Positions 16,616-26,869 of a DNA stretch of 64,000 nt are shown here, piece after piece; the stretch's first letter is position 1; every line of letters starts with the position of its first letter. Below the pieces are notes generated by a model. It was not told where the DNA came from. It did no database searches and saw only the letters and a program-made list of their open reading frames with translations. The stretch comes from Methylobacterium radiodurans (GTDB lineage Bacteria > Pseudomonadota > Alphaproteobacteria > Rhizobiales > Beijerinckiaceae): assembly GCF_003173735.1 (NCBI RefSeq), contig NZ_CP029551.1, positions 4,665,001-4,729,000 of the forward strand, in the 5' to 3' direction. The translations under genes were made by a program, and so were the position numbers.

Positions 16616-18028
16616 ATGACTGACGAGACCATGACGGATTGGAGCACGGCCGGGGCCGGTGCGGTGGCGGAGGCGGTGGCCGCCGGCCGCGTCAGCGCCC
16701 GCACGGTGACCGAGGCGACGCTCGCGCGCATCGCGGCCCTCGACCCGGCGGTGAACGCCTTCACGGACGTGACCGCCGCGCGGGCGCGGGCGCGGGCCGA
16801 GGCGGTCGATGCAGGCCGGGTCCGGGGCCCGCTCGCCGGCGTGCCCGTCGCGGTCAAGAACCTCATCGACGTCGCCGGCCTGCCGACCCGCGCGGGCGCG
16901 CGGATCAACCGCGAACGGCCGCCGGCCACCCGCGACGCGACGCTCGTCGAGCGCCTGGAGGCGGCGGGCGCGATCCTCGTCGGCGCGCTCAACATGGGCG
17001 AGTACGCCTACGACTTCACCGGCGAGAACGTGCACGACGGCGACAGCCGAAATCCGCATGACCCGGCCCATATGAGCGGCGGCTCGTCGGGCGGCTCGGG
17101 CGCGGCGGTGGCGGCGGGTCTCGTGCCGCTCGCCCTCGGCTCCGACACCAACGGCTCGATCCGCGTGCCCTCGGCCTTCTGCGGCTGCTTCGGCCTGAAG
17201 CCGACCTACGGGCGCCTGAGCCGGGCGGGCAGCTTCCCCTTCGTGGGCAGCCTCGACCATCTCGGGCCGATGGCGCGCAGCGTCGGCGACCTCGCCCGCG
17301 CCTACGACGCGATGCAGGGGCCGGACCCGGCCGATCCGGTCGCGACGGACCGCGCGCCCGAGCCCGTCCTGCCGGTTCTGGACTCCGGCATCGCGGATCT
17401 GCGCATCGCGGTCGCGGGCGGCTACTTCGCGGGCGGCGGCGATCCGGAGGCCTTCGCGGCCGTCGCGCGGGTGGCCGACGCGCTCGGCGCCAGCCGGACG
17501 GTCGAGATTCCGGAGGCGCGCCGTGCCCGTGCCGCCGCCTACCTGATCACCGCCGCCGAGGGCGCCGCCCTCCATCTCGACCGCCTGCGTGCGCGCGCCG
17601 CCGACTTCGATCCCGCGGTGCGCGACCGCCTGATCGCGGGCGCGATGATCCCCGCCCCCCATGTCGAGCGCGCGCAGCGCTTCCGCCGCTGGTACCGCGC
17701 GGCGGTGCTGGATCTCCTGGGCGAGGTCGACGTGATCCTCGCGCCGGCAACGCCCTGCCGCGCCCCGCGCCGCGGCCAGACCCACTTCGTGATCGACGGG
17801 GTCGAGCTGCCGGTGCGCGCCAATATCGGCCTGTTCACGCAGCCGATCTCGTTCATCGGCCTGCCGGTCGTGGCGGTGCCGGTCCGGCTCGACGACGGCC
17901 TGCCGCTCGGCGTCCAGGTCATCGCCGCGCCCTGGCGAGAGGAGGCGGCTTTGCGCGTCGCCCGACACCTGGAGCGGGTCGGCGCGGTCGCGGCACCCGT
18001 CGCGATGCCGTCCGTCGCGCAGGGCTGA
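16616..18028 (+). CDS. AtzE-family amidase (Ser-Ser-Lys amidohydrolase)
   Basis: The 470-residue protein is an amidase-signature enzyme. The Ser-cisSer-Lys triad is visible: lysine in GVPVAVKNLIDVAG, and serines in MSGGSSGGSGAAVAAG and LGSDTNGSIRVPSAFCG. It groups with AtzE (1-carboxybiuret hydrolase), whose relatives are found beside HpxX and HpxZ in purine or oxalurate clusters. Here it is flanked by exactly those two, so a carbamoylated or oxamate-like purine breakdown product is the likely substrate; this is inference. ATG at 16616 is used; an alternative ATG lies five codons in. Confidence 0.9.
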   Translation: MTDETMTDWSTAGAGAVAEAVAAGRVSARTVTEATLARIAALDPAVNAFTDVTAARARARAEAVDAGRVRGPLAGVPVAVKNLIDVAGLPTRAGARINRERPPATRDATLVERLEAAGAILVGALNMGEYAYDFTGENVHDGDSRNPHDPAHMSGGSSGGSGAAVAAGLVPLALGSDTNGSIRVPSAFCGCFGLKPTYGRLSRAGSFPFVGSLDHLGPMARSVGDLARAYDAMQGPDPADPVATDRAPEPVLPVLDSGIADLRIAVAGGYFAGGGDPEAFAAVARVADALGASRTVEIPEARRARAAAYLITAAEGAALHLDRLRARAADFDPAVRDRLIAGAMIPAPHVERAQRFRRWYRAAVLDLLGEVDVILAPATPCRAPRRGQTHFVIDGVELPVRANIGLFTQPISFIGLPVVAVPVRLDDGLPLGVQVIAAPWREEAALRVARHLERVGAVAAPVAMPSVAQG

Positions 18029-18038
18029 GGAGGTTGCG

Positions 18039-18431
18039 ATGCAGATCGACGATCCCGCTGTGAAGGCCGAGGTCGAGGCGCTGTTCCGGGTCTACGAGGC
18101 CGCCCTCGTCGGCAACGACGTGGCGACGCTCGAAGCCCTGTTCCGCGACGACCCCCTCACCATCCGGTACGGCGCGGGGGAGAACCTCTACGGCATGGAC
18201 GCGATCCGGGCCTTCCGGCGGTCCCGCTCGCCCGCCGGTCTCGCCCGCACCCTGGAGCGGACCGTGATCACCACCTACGGCCGCGACTTCGCCACCGCCA
18301 TGACCCTGTTCCGGCGCGAGGGGGCGCCCGGCCGGGTCGGGCGCCAGAGCCAGACCTGGGCGCGCCTGCCCGAGGGTTGGAAGATCGTCGCCGCCCATGT
18401 GAGCGTCATCGACGACGAGGGGCCGGCGTGA
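18039..18431 (+). CDS. HpxZ/AtzH-like DUF3225 protein
   Basis: The 130-residue protein has the NTF2/SnoaL-like fold of the DUF3225 family (HpxZ of oxalurate catabolism, AtzH). Conserved pieces are VEALFRVYEAALVGNDVATL, RYGAGENLYGMDAIRAFR and SQTWARLPEGWKIVAAHVS. Its enzymatic role is uncertain; AtzH-type proteins accompany the amidase and may act on or protect an intermediate. It follows the AtzE-like gene by 10 bases with the ribosome binding site GAGGAGG. Confidence 0.88.
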   Translation: MQIDDPAVKAEVEALFRVYEAALVGNDVATLEALFRDDPLTIRYGAGENLYGMDAIRAFRRSRSPAGLARTLERTVITTYGRDFATAMTLFRREGAPGRVGRQSQTWARLPEGWKIVAAHVSVIDDEGPA

Positions 18432-18596
18432 GGCGCCGGGCTCGGTGCGGGCGCGAGTCCGGATGCCCCGCCAAGCATCCGCCCCGAAAAACGCGCACGC
18501 TCCGGGCCTCGCCGAAGGCCTCGCTCAAGTCGAGCGATGATCTCGCGCGCGCCGGATTGCGGCGCAGCTGAGAAAGCGCGGAGCAGGAGGGGGTGT

Positions 18597-18612
18597 TGGC
18601 CGACCCCTTGCA
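18597..18612 (+). promoter_or_regulatory. Sigma-54-like promoter of the family-5 ABC importer
   Basis: The sequence TGGCCGACCCCTTGCA has the full -12 box TTGCA and a -24 box keeping TGGC but not the final AC. GG-GC spacing is exact. It is 60 bases upstream of the binding-protein ATG at 18672, the same distance as in the urate operon. Confidence 0.5.
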
Positions 18613-18671
18613 TAGGGGGAGGCGTCCCAAGGGCACCGATGTGTCCCCCCCACGGAGCCAGCACCTTCGAT

Positions 18672-20297
18672 ATGTTCTCAACCGCGAAACGTTTCGGCGC
18701 CCGTGCGGCCCTGGCCGGCGCCCTCACGGTGTCGGTCGCCGTGCCGGGTGCCCTCGCCCAGGGCGTGCTCCGCATCGGCATGACCGCATCCGACATCCCG
18801 CTGACCACCGGTCAGGCCGACAACGGCGGCGAGGGCATGCGCTTCACCGGCTACACGGTCTACGACGGGCTGGTGAACTGGGACCTCTCCTCCGCCGACA
18901 AGCCGTCCGACATCGTTCCGGGCCTCGCCGAGAGCTGGACGGTCGATCCGACCGACAAGACGAAGTGGACCTTCAAGATCCGGCCCGGCGTGAAGTTCCA
19001 CGACGGCTCCGACTTCACCGCCGAGTCGGTGGTCTGGAACCTCGACAAGCTCCTGAAGAACGATTCCCCGCAATACGACCCGCGCCAGTCCGCCCAGGGG
19101 CGCACCCGCATCCCGGCGGTGGCGAGCTACCGGGCGCTCGACCCGATGACGCTCGAAGTCGTCACCAAGGCGCCCGACGCCACCCTGCTCTACCAGCTCG
19201 CCTGGATCATGATGTCCTCCCCCGCCCAGTGGGAGAAGCTCGGCAAGAACTGGGACGCCTTCGCCAAGACCCCGTCCGGCACCGGCCCCTGGAAGATGAC
19301 CCTGTTCGCGCCCCGCGAGCGCGCCGAGATGGTGCCGAACGCCAATTACTGGGACAAGGCCCGCGTTCCGAAGCTCGACAAGCTCGTGCTGGTGCCGCTG
19401 CCCGAGGCCAATGCCCGCGTCGCCGCGCTCCGCTCCGGGCAGGTCGACTGGATCGAGGCCCCCGCCCCCGACGCCGTGGCCTCGCTGAAGTCGGCCGGCT
19501 TCAAGATCGTCACCAACGCCTACCCGCACAACTGGACCTGGCACCTCTCCCGCATCGAGGGCTCGCCCTGGAACGACATCCGGGTGCGCAAGGCCGCCAA
19601 CCTCGCCATCGACCGCGAGGGGCTGAAGGAGCTGCTCGGCGGCCTCGCCATCCCGGCCAAGGGCTTCATGCCGCCCGGCCACCAGTGGTTCGGCAAGCCC
19701 GGCTTCGACGTGAAGTACGATCCCGAGGCCGCCAAGAAGCTGATGGCCGAGGCCGGCTACACCCCGCAGAAGCCGCTCGCCATCAAGGTCGGGATCTCTG
19801 CCTCGGGCTCGGGCCAGATGCAGCCCCTGCCGATGAACGAGTTCGTGCAGCAGAGCCTCGCCGAGGTCGGCTTCAAGGTCGATTTCGAGGTGGTCGAGTG
19901 GAACACCCTGATCAACATCTGGCGCGCGGGCGCCAATGCCGACATCTCCCGCGGCGTCTCGGCGATCAACTACTCGTACTTCATCCAGGATCCCTTCACC
20001 GGCTTCATCCGCCACCTGCAGTGCAACCTCGCGCCGCCGAACGGCACGAACTGGGGCTATTACTGCGATCCGGCGATGGACAAGCTGTTCGACGGCGTGC
20101 GCAACGCCTTCGACAAGTCCGAGCAGGAGAAGGTCCTGCAGAAGGTCCAGGAGAAGTTCGTCGACGACGCGCTGTTCGTGATGATCACGCACGACGTCAA
20201 TCCGCGCGCCATGAGCGCCAAGGTGAAGGGCTTCACCCAGGCGCAGAACTGGTTCCAGGACTTCTCGCAGATCACGATGGCGACCGCGGGCCGCTGA
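18672..20297 (+). CDS. ABC importer substrate-binding protein, family 5 (DppA/OppA-like)
   Basis: The 541-residue protein has a signal peptide (MFSTAKRFGARAALAGALTV, cleavage after GALAQ) and the family-5 solute-binding fold: PGLAESWTVDPTDKTKWTFK, IRPGVKFHDGSDFTAESVVW, GTGPWKMTLFAPRERAEMVP and VRKAANLAIDREGLKELLGG. It would deliver substrate in the periplasm to the permeases encoded downstream. Family 5 proteins bind peptides, nickel, glutathione and many others. The neighbourhood (purine and ureide hydrolases, sigma-54-like promoter) suggests a purine-derived or other nitrogenous solute, but this is inference. Confidence 0.93.
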   Translation: MFSTAKRFGARAALAGALTVSVAVPGALAQGVLRIGMTASDIPLTTGQADNGGEGMRFTGYTVYDGLVNWDLSSADKPSDIVPGLAESWTVDPTDKTKWTFKIRPGVKFHDGSDFTAESVVWNLDKLLKNDSPQYDPRQSAQGRTRIPAVASYRALDPMTLEVVTKAPDATLLYQLAWIMMSSPAQWEKLGKNWDAFAKTPSGTGPWKMTLFAPRERAEMVPNANYWDKARVPKLDKLVLVPLPEANARVAALRSGQVDWIEAPAPDAVASLKSAGFKIVTNAYPHNWTWHLSRIEGSPWNDIRVRKAANLAIDREGLKELLGGLAIPAKGFMPPGHQWFGKPGFDVKYDPEAAKKLMAEAGYTPQKPLAIKVGISASGSGQMQPLPMNEFVQQSLAEVGFKVDFEVVEWNTLINIWRAGANADISRGVSAINYSYFIQDPFTGFIRHLQCNLAPPNGTNWGYYCDPAMDKLFDGVRNAFDKSEQEKVLQKVQEKFVDDALFVMITHDVNPRAMSAKVKGFTQAQNWFQDFSQITMATAGR

Positions 20298-20306
20298 CGA
20301 CCGTCG

Positions 20307-20358
20307 CCGGCCCGCGGGCCGGAGCCACGACAGGCCCCTCTCCCGTGCGGGAGAGGGG
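20307..20358 (+). other. Two stem-loops between binding-protein and permease genes
   Basis: The palindrome CCGGCCCGCGGGCCGG at 20307-20322 is followed by CCCCTCTCCC-GTGC-GGGAGAGGGG at 20335-20358. Neither has a T-run, so they are more likely mRNA-stabilising or attenuating structures than full terminators. They would allow excess binding protein over membrane subunits. Confidence 0.65.
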
Positions 20359-20457
20359 ACCCTCGCCAGTCCGGGCTTCGGGTCTGCACCGGGACGGTTC
20401 GGAGGTTTCGTCCAAATGTCGCGCGTACCGCTGAAAACAGCAGAGTAACCCTGGCCG

Positions 20458-21411
20458 ATGCTGCTCTATATCCTGAAACGCCTGCTCTACGTCACGCCCG
20501 TCGCGTTCGGCGTCAGCGTAGTCTGCTTCGCGCTGGTGCATCTGGCCCCGGGCGATCCCCTGAGCGCCGTGCTGCCGGCGGATGCCACCCAGGCCACCAT
20601 CGACGAGATGCGCGCGGCCTACGGTTTCGACAAGCCGCTCCCCGTGCAGTACGCGATCTGGCTCTGGCATGTGCTTCAGGGCGATCTCGGCATCTCCATC
20701 GCCACCGGCCGCCCGGTGTTGGGCGAGGTCTCCCGCGCGGTTGTCAACAGCCTGATCCTGGCCTCGGTCGCGACGCTGATCGGCTTCACCTTCGGCACCC
20801 TGTTCGGCTTCGTCGCGGGCTACCACCGCAACTCGATCCTCGACCGGGCGGCCTCCGCGCTCTCGGTCTTCGGGGTGAGCGTGCCGCACTACTGGCTCGG
20901 CATGGTGCTGGTGATCATCTTCTCGGCGACGCTGGGCTGGCTGCCGCCGACGGGCGCTGGGCCTGACGGCTCGGGCAACTGGCGGCCGGACTTCGAGCAC
21001 CTGCGCTACATCATCCTGCCGGCGGTCACGATGTCGGTGATCCCGACCGGCATCATCGCCCGCACGGTCCGGGCGCTGGTGGCGGACATCCTCGCGCAGG
21101 ACTTCGTCGAGGCCCTGCGCGCCAAGGGCATGAACGAGTGGGGCGTGTTCAAGCACGTCGTGCGCAATGCCGCCCCGACCGCGCTCGCCATCATGGGCCT
21201 GCAGCTCGGCTACCTGCTCGGCGGCTCCATCCTGATCGAGACCGTGTTCGCCTGGCCCGGCACCGGCTTCCTCCTGAACGCCGCGATCTTCCAGCGCGAC
21301 CTGCCCCTGCTGCAGGGCTCGATCCTCGTGCTGGCGATGTTCTTCGTGGCCCTCAACCTCATCGTCGACGTGATGCAGACCGCCCTCGATCCGCGCATCG
21401 AGCGGGCCTGA
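20458..21411 (+). CDS. ABC importer permease, DppB-like
   Basis: The 317-residue inner-membrane permease shows about six spans. It has the DppB/OppB signatures ILKRLLYVTPVAFGVSVVCF at the N-terminus, LAPGDPLSAVLP, YGFDKPLPVQYAIWL, and the EAA loop EALRAKGMNEWGVFKHVVRN. It forms the translocation path with the next gene's product. It starts 160 bases after the binding-protein gene and ends 10 bases before the second permease. Confidence 0.93.
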   Translation: MLLYILKRLLYVTPVAFGVSVVCFALVHLAPGDPLSAVLPADATQATIDEMRAAYGFDKPLPVQYAIWLWHVLQGDLGISIATGRPVLGEVSRAVVNSLILASVATLIGFTFGTLFGFVAGYHRNSILDRAASALSVFGVSVPHYWLGMVLVIIFSATLGWLPPTGAGPDGSGNWRPDFEHLRYIILPAVTMSVIPTGIIARTVRALVADILAQDFVEALRAKGMNEWGVFKHVVRNAAPTALAIMGLQLGYLLGGSILIETVFAWPGTGFLLNAAIFQRDLPLLQGSILVLAMFFVALNLIVDVMQTALDPRIERA

Positions 21412-21421
21412 GGAGGCTTCC

Positions 21422-22347
21422 ATGACTGCACCCGTCACCGCCGCCTCCGTCGCCCTCGACGGCGCCGTCTCGACCACCTCCCCCGTCGCGGAAGCCGAGG
21501 CCTTCGCGCCCTCCCGCGGCTTCTGGGGCCATGTCGGCCACCGGCTCGTGCGCGATCCCGTCGCCATGGCGGCGGGCGCCGTGATCCTCGCCATCGTCTT
21601 GGTGGCGATCTTCGCGCCCTGGATCACCCCGATGGATCCCTACAAGGGCTCCATGCTGCGCCGGCTGAAGCCGGTCGGCGATGCCACCTACTGGCTGGGC
21701 TCGGACGAGCTCGGCCGCGACATGCTGAGCCGCCTGATGGTGGGCGCCCGGCTCTCGCTCTTCATGGGCGTGACGCCCGTGCTGATCGCCTTCGCGATCG
21801 GCTCCAGCATCGGGATCCTGGCCGGCTACGTCGGCGGCTGGACCAACACGATCCTGATGCGCACCATCGACGTGTTCTTCGCCTTCCCGTCGGTGCTGCT
21901 CGCCATCGCGCTGTCCGGCGCGCTCGGCGCCGGCATCTTCAACGCCATCGTCTCGCTGACCTGCGTGTTCGTGCCCCAGATCGCCCGCGTCGCCGAGAGC
22001 GTGACGACGGGCATCCGCAAGCGCGACTACATCGACGCCGCCAAGCTCTCCGGGGCCTCGGCGCTGACGATCATGCGCGTTCAGGTGCTCGGCAACGTGG
22101 TCGGGCCGATCTTCGTCTACGCGACCTCGCTGATCAGCGTGTCGATGATCCTGGCCTCGGGCCTCTCCTTCCTCGGCCTCGGCGTCCGCCCACCCGAGCC
22201 CGAATGGGGCCTGATGCTGAACACCCTGCGCACCGCGATCTACGTCAACCCGATGGTCGCGGCGCTGCCGGGGCTCGCCATCTTCGTCGTCTCGATCGCC
22301 TTCAACCTGTTCTCGGACGGCCTGCGGACGGCCATGGAGATCCGCCA

Positions 22348-22351
<4 letters not shown>
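21422..22351 (+). CDS. ABC importer permease, DppC-like
   Basis: The 309-residue permease has the DppC/OppC pattern: a long N-terminal cytoplasmic stretch of about 40 residues, the first span VAMAAGAVILAIVLVAIFAP, HWLG-type LGSDELGRDMLSRLMVGAR, the EAA-like DYIDAAKLSGASALTIM, and the C-terminal LSFLGLGVRPPEPEWGLML. The stop overlaps the GTG start of the first ATPase gene (GTGA), so expression is coupled. Confidence 0.93.
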
Positions 22352-23436
<1,085 letters not shown>

Positions 23437-23448
23437 GGAGAGACGCGC

Positions 23449-24462
23449 ATGACCGACACACAAGCCGTCGTGCTGAAGGACCTCAAGGTCGGCTTCGGCA
23501 AGGTCCAGGTGGTGGACGGCGTCGATCTCACGCTCGAGCGCGGCCAGGCCATGGCCCTGATCGGCGAATCCGGCTCCGGCAAGAGCGTGACGCTGCGCGC
23601 CATCCTGCGTCTCTTTCCCGAGGGCCGCAGCCGGATCACCGGCGCGGTCGCGGTCGCGGGCCGCGACGTGCTGGGCCTCTCGAAGCGGGAGCTCGCGGAT
23701 TACCGCGGGCGCGAGGTCTCGATGATCTTCCAGGAGCCGCTGCTCGCCTTCGACCCGGTCTACACGGTGGGCCAGCAGATCACCGAGGCGATCCTGCGCC
23801 ACGAGAAGGTCTCTAAGCAGGAGGCGCGGGCGCGGGCGCTCGCCCTGTTCGAGCGGGTCCGCATTCCGAGCCCGGAACGGCGCCTCGACAACTACCCGCA
23901 CGAGATGTCGGGCGGCATGCGCCAGCGCGCGATGATCGCGCTCGCGCTGGCCTGCCGGCCGCAGGTGCTGCTGGCCGACGAGCCGACCACCGCGCTCGAC
24001 GCCACGGTACAGATCCAGATCCTGCTCCTGCTGCGCGAGCTGCAGCGCGATCTCGGCCTGTCGATCATCCTGGTGACGCACGATCTGGGTGCGGCGGTCG
24101 AGGTCGCGGACCGGATCAGCGTGATGTATGCGGGCCACATCGTGGAGACCGGCTCGGCCCGCCAGGTGGTGCGCGAGCCCCACCACCCCTACACGATCGG
24201 CCTGCTGCGCAGTCGCGCCGAGGGCGCGATGGACAAGGGTGCCCGGCTCCAGACCATTCCGGGTAGCCCACCGGACCTCACGAACCGGCCGCCCGGCTGC
24301 CCCTTCGCGCTGCGTTGCTTCCTGGCCGAGGAGCGCTGCCGCCGCGAGCGCCCGCCGCTGGGATCCGTCGGCGACGGGCATCAGGCCGCGTGCTGGCGGG
24401 CCGGAGAGGCCGCCGCCGCATTCCAGGAGGAACGAGCCCCGCAAGAGCTCGCTTGCGCCTGA
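23449..24462 (+). CDS. ABC importer ATPase, DppD-like
   Basis: The 337-residue ATPase has Walker A GESGSGKSVTLRAIL, Q-loop IFQEPLLAFDPVY, signature MSGGMRQRAMIALAL, Walker B VLLADEPTTALD and H-loop THDLGAAVEVADR. The C-terminal PPGCPFALRCFLAEERCRR is the cysteine-containing oligopeptide-importer domain. It is the last gene of the five-gene importer operon and is followed by a strong hairpin at 24468-24508. Confidence 0.93.
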   Translation: MTDTQAVVLKDLKVGFGKVQVVDGVDLTLERGQAMALIGESGSGKSVTLRAILRLFPEGRSRITGAVAVAGRDVLGLSKRELADYRGREVSMIFQEPLLAFDPVYTVGQQITEAILRHEKVSKQEARARALALFERVRIPSPERRLDNYPHEMSGGMRQRAMIALALACRPQVLLADEPTTALDATVQIQILLLLRELQRDLGLSIILVTHDLGAAVEVADRISVMYAGHIVETGSARQVVREPHHPYTIGLLRSRAEGAMDKGARLQTIPGSPPDLTNRPPGCPFALRCFLAEERCRRERPPLGSVGDGHQAACWRAGEAAAAFQEERAPQELACA

Positions 24463-24467
24463 ACCAC

Positions 24468-24508
24468 GCCCCGCCCTGCCTGTGGATCACAGGGAGGGCG
24501 AGCGGGGC
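24468..24508 (+). terminator. Long GC-rich hairpin after the ABC operon
   Basis: The arms GCCCCGCCCTGCCTGTG and CACAGGGAGGGCGAGCGGGGC pair around a GAT loop with a few mismatches. No clear T-run follows, so this may be a terminator with a weak tail or a 3'-end stabiliser. It starts 6 bases after the ATPase stop. Confidence 0.6.
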
Positions 24509-24624
24509 GCGCTTCATTCCAGCCTTAATTTTGAGTTACGAATTTACCCGGGATTCGAGTGTCGGGCGGAACCCGGTCTTCCGGGGCCGCGTGGCACTCT
24601 CTATCTGCGTCGAACGACAGATTG

Positions 24625-25464
24625 ATGGTTCCGGTCGTGCCTGCCCTCACCGCTCTCCGCGCCGCCACGAAGTTCGCTCGCACGAGCGCCCGCACCGCCG
24701 GCCTGATCGCCGGCCTGATGGTGCTTCCCTCGGCCGTCCTGGCCTACGCGGATCTGCTTCCGGTGCCGCTCAATCTCGACGTGCTGGGCCTCGGCTCGGC
24801 CGAGCAGCCCGATCTCCCCCACGTCGCCCGTCAGATCGCGATCGGCGCGCCCCTGCGCATCGTCGCCTTCGGCTCGTCCTCGACGGAGGGTATCGGTGCC
24901 AGCAGCCCGACCAAGGCCTACCCGCCCCTTCTGGAAGCCTCGCTGCGCAAGCTCTACCCGCAGCTCGGCGGCGTCACGGTGCTCAACCGCGGCATCGGCG
25001 GCGAGCACGTGGACGACATGCTCAAGCGCCTTGACCGGGACGTGATCGCGGCCGAGCCCCAGCTGGTGATCTGGCAGACCGGCAGCAACGACCCGCTGCG
25101 CGGCGTGTCCATCGACCATTTCCGCGAGGCGACGGTCGGCGCGATCAAGCGCATGCAGGAGGCCGGCATCGACGTGGTGCTGATGGAGCCGCAATGGTGC
25201 CCGGCGCTCGATGCGACGCCCGGCTCCTACCGGTTCCGCGACGCGGTGCGGGAGATCGGCGACGATATGGGTGTCCCGGTGATCCGGCGCGCCGACCTGA
25301 TGCAGGACTGGATCCGCGAGGGCAAGCTGACCCGCAAGCAGCTCTTCGCGGCTGACGGGCTCCACATGACCGATGGCGGTTACGCGTTGCTGGCGCAGGC
25401 CGCCGCCGCCGCCATCGTCGAGGATTCGGGCCGCGTCAGCGTCGCCGAGGCGGTGGCGGAGTAA
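24625..25464 (+). CDS. SGNH/GDSL-family hydrolase, exported
   Basis: The 279-residue protein has an N-terminal hydrophobic segment (TAGLIAGLMVLPSAVLAYA, about residues 24-42) that should act as signal or anchor. The SGNH blocks follow: block I IVAFGSSSTEGIGASSP with the nucleophilic serine, block II NRGIGGEH, block III WQTGSNDPLRG and block V AADGLHMTDGGYA with the Asp-His pair. It is therefore an extracytoplasmic esterase or lipase; the substrate is unknown. ATG at 24625 was chosen because it begins the hydrophobic leader. A perfect terminator follows. Confidence 0.85.
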   Translation: MVPVVPALTALRAATKFARTSARTAGLIAGLMVLPSAVLAYADLLPVPLNLDVLGLGSAEQPDLPHVARQIAIGAPLRIVAFGSSSTEGIGASSPTKAYPPLLEASLRKLYPQLGGVTVLNRGIGGEHVDDMLKRLDRDVIAAEPQLVIWQTGSNDPLRGVSIDHFREATVGAIKRMQEAGIDVVLMEPQWCPALDATPGSYRFRDAVREIGDDMGVPVIRRADLMQDWIREGKLTRKQLFAADGLHMTDGGYALLAQAAAAAIVEDSGRVSVAEAVAE

Positions 25465-25513
25465 CCGGCCCGCGGGTCACCCGCCGCGAGACAGGCACGT
25501 ATTCAGACGCATA

Positions 25514-25556
25514 CGAGGGCCCCCGGTCGTGTCGCGACCGGGGGCCCTCGGCTTTT
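25514..25556 (+). terminator. Rho-independent terminator after SGNH hydrolase
   Basis: A near-perfect inverted repeat has arms CGAGGGCCCCCGGTCG and CGACCGGGGGCCCTCG with the loop TGTCG. It is followed by GCTTTT on the plus strand. It lies 50 bases after the hydrolase stop. Confidence 0.85.
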
Positions 25557-26031
25557 GTGCCGATCCGCGCTCGCGCGCCGGACTGGCTTCGACCGTTTCG
25601 GGCGGTCCCTCCCCTGTCCGGACTGTCCGACCGGTCGACCGGATCGTGGCCCTACCCGTGGGGGCTGTCGGCTCCGAGCATCCGGCCCTGCTCTCGTTGA
25701 GCGGCCCGCTGGTGGATTTTGGATCGGGCTCCCGCCACGACGCGCGCCCGCCGGACCATCGGGCGTCGGCGGCGTTGTCCGGATCTGAAGCACGACACCT
25801 CACGTCGCGGCGTTCTGCGGCCCAACATGACACGTCCTGTTCAGAAATGTGTCGGATCGGATCTCTCAATCTCGTGATGCCATCCGGATAATATCTCTAC
25901 AACGGTGAGCGATGTTAACTGAAACTCGAAGATGACAACAGCGAGGTCTATTTTCCGCTGCCGCCATCCCGCAGTTGGCGCTATGAAAACGCTCATACGA
26001 GAACCGCTTTGTCGAGTCGGAGTGGAACGAG
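25557..26031. other. Intergenic stretch without recognisable gene
   Basis: These 475 bases hold no reading frame with convincing codon composition. Base content drops towards AT from about 25800, and the last 150 bases before the FkbM gene probably contain its promoter. No repeat of the other intergenic regions was found here. Confidence 0.5.
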
Positions 26032-26850
26032 ATGCTGATCGCTCTGTCGAAGAAGACGATGCCGCGCTGGCTGCAATCGCTCGGGCGCCGGACGCGGCGC
26101 GAGCGCGAGATCAGGTCGTTCAACCGGCGCGTCGTCTCGCACCGGTTCGGTGGGCTCGACCTCAAGGTCAGCCTGCGCGACCCGGTCGCCGAAGAATGGT
26201 ACGACCACGACCAGGAGACGCTCGCGGAGATCAGGTTCTTCCAGGATGCCGGCGCGCTGCGCGAGGGGGGCATCGTCTTCGATCTCGGCGCGCACCAAGC
26301 CGTCGTGGCGCTCCAGCTCTCCGCCTGCGTCGGCGCCTCGGGCCGGGTCGTCGCGCTCGAGGCCAACCCGCACAACGCGCAGGTGGCCCGGGAGAACATC
26401 GCGCTGAACGGCGCGCACAACCTCACGCTCCTGCACGCGGCCGCCGCGTCCGAGGATGGCGAGATCGCCTTCAACGAGAGCCTGAACGGTCAGGTCGATG
26501 GCGGCGCAGGGACGCACGGCGTCATCCGGGTGCCGAGCCGGTCGGTCGACAGCCTGATCGGAGAATTCGGCGTCCCGGACATCATCTACCTCGATGTCGA
26601 GGGCTTCGAGTGTGCGGTGCTCGAGGGCGCGTCCGGGGCACTCTCGCAGGTGAAGAACTGGTTCATCGAGGTGCACGGCGGCGCCGGGCTGGAGAAGTTC
26701 GGCGGCTCCGTCGACAGGCTGCTCGCCCATTTCGACGCGGAGCGCTTCGACCGCTACTTCTGCCGGACGGATGCGGGTCCGTTCACGCCGCTGGACGACA
26801 CCCGGTCCCTGGACGGAACCCGCTGGTTCTTCATCGCCACCCGCACCTGA
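26032..26850 (+). CDS. FkbM-family SAM-dependent methyltransferase
   Basis: The 272-residue protein has a basic N-terminus (residues 1-40) and a Rossmann methyltransferase domain: motif I GGIVFDLGAHQAVVALQLS, the acidic loop VVALEANPHNAQVARENIAL, then PDIIYLDVEGFECAVLEGAS, which is characteristic of the FkbM family (D-V-E-G). FkbM enzymes O-methylate polyketides, sugars or glycans; the acceptor here is unknown. The asparagine usual in D-x-G-A-N is a histidine here. It stands alone, convergent with urtE. Confidence 0.85.
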   Translation: MLIALSKKTMPRWLQSLGRRTRREREIRSFNRRVVSHRFGGLDLKVSLRDPVAEEWYDHDQETLAEIRFFQDAGALREGGIVFDLGAHQAVVALQLSACVGASGRVVALEANPHNAQVARENIALNGAHNLTLLHAAAASEDGEIAFNESLNGQVDGGAGTHGVIRVPSRSVDSLIGEFGVPDIIYLDVEGFECAVLEGASGALSQVKNWFIEVHGGAGLEKFGGSVDRLLAHFDAERFDRYFCRTDAGPFTPLDDTRSLDGTRWFFIATRT

Positions 26851-26869
26851 TCAGCCGGGGCGCGCGCGT

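Noticed and set aside
25503..25869. Several 80-130-codon frames on both strands after the SGNH hydrolase
   Set aside because: They read through a perfect terminator and lack ribosome binding sites or protein-like composition.
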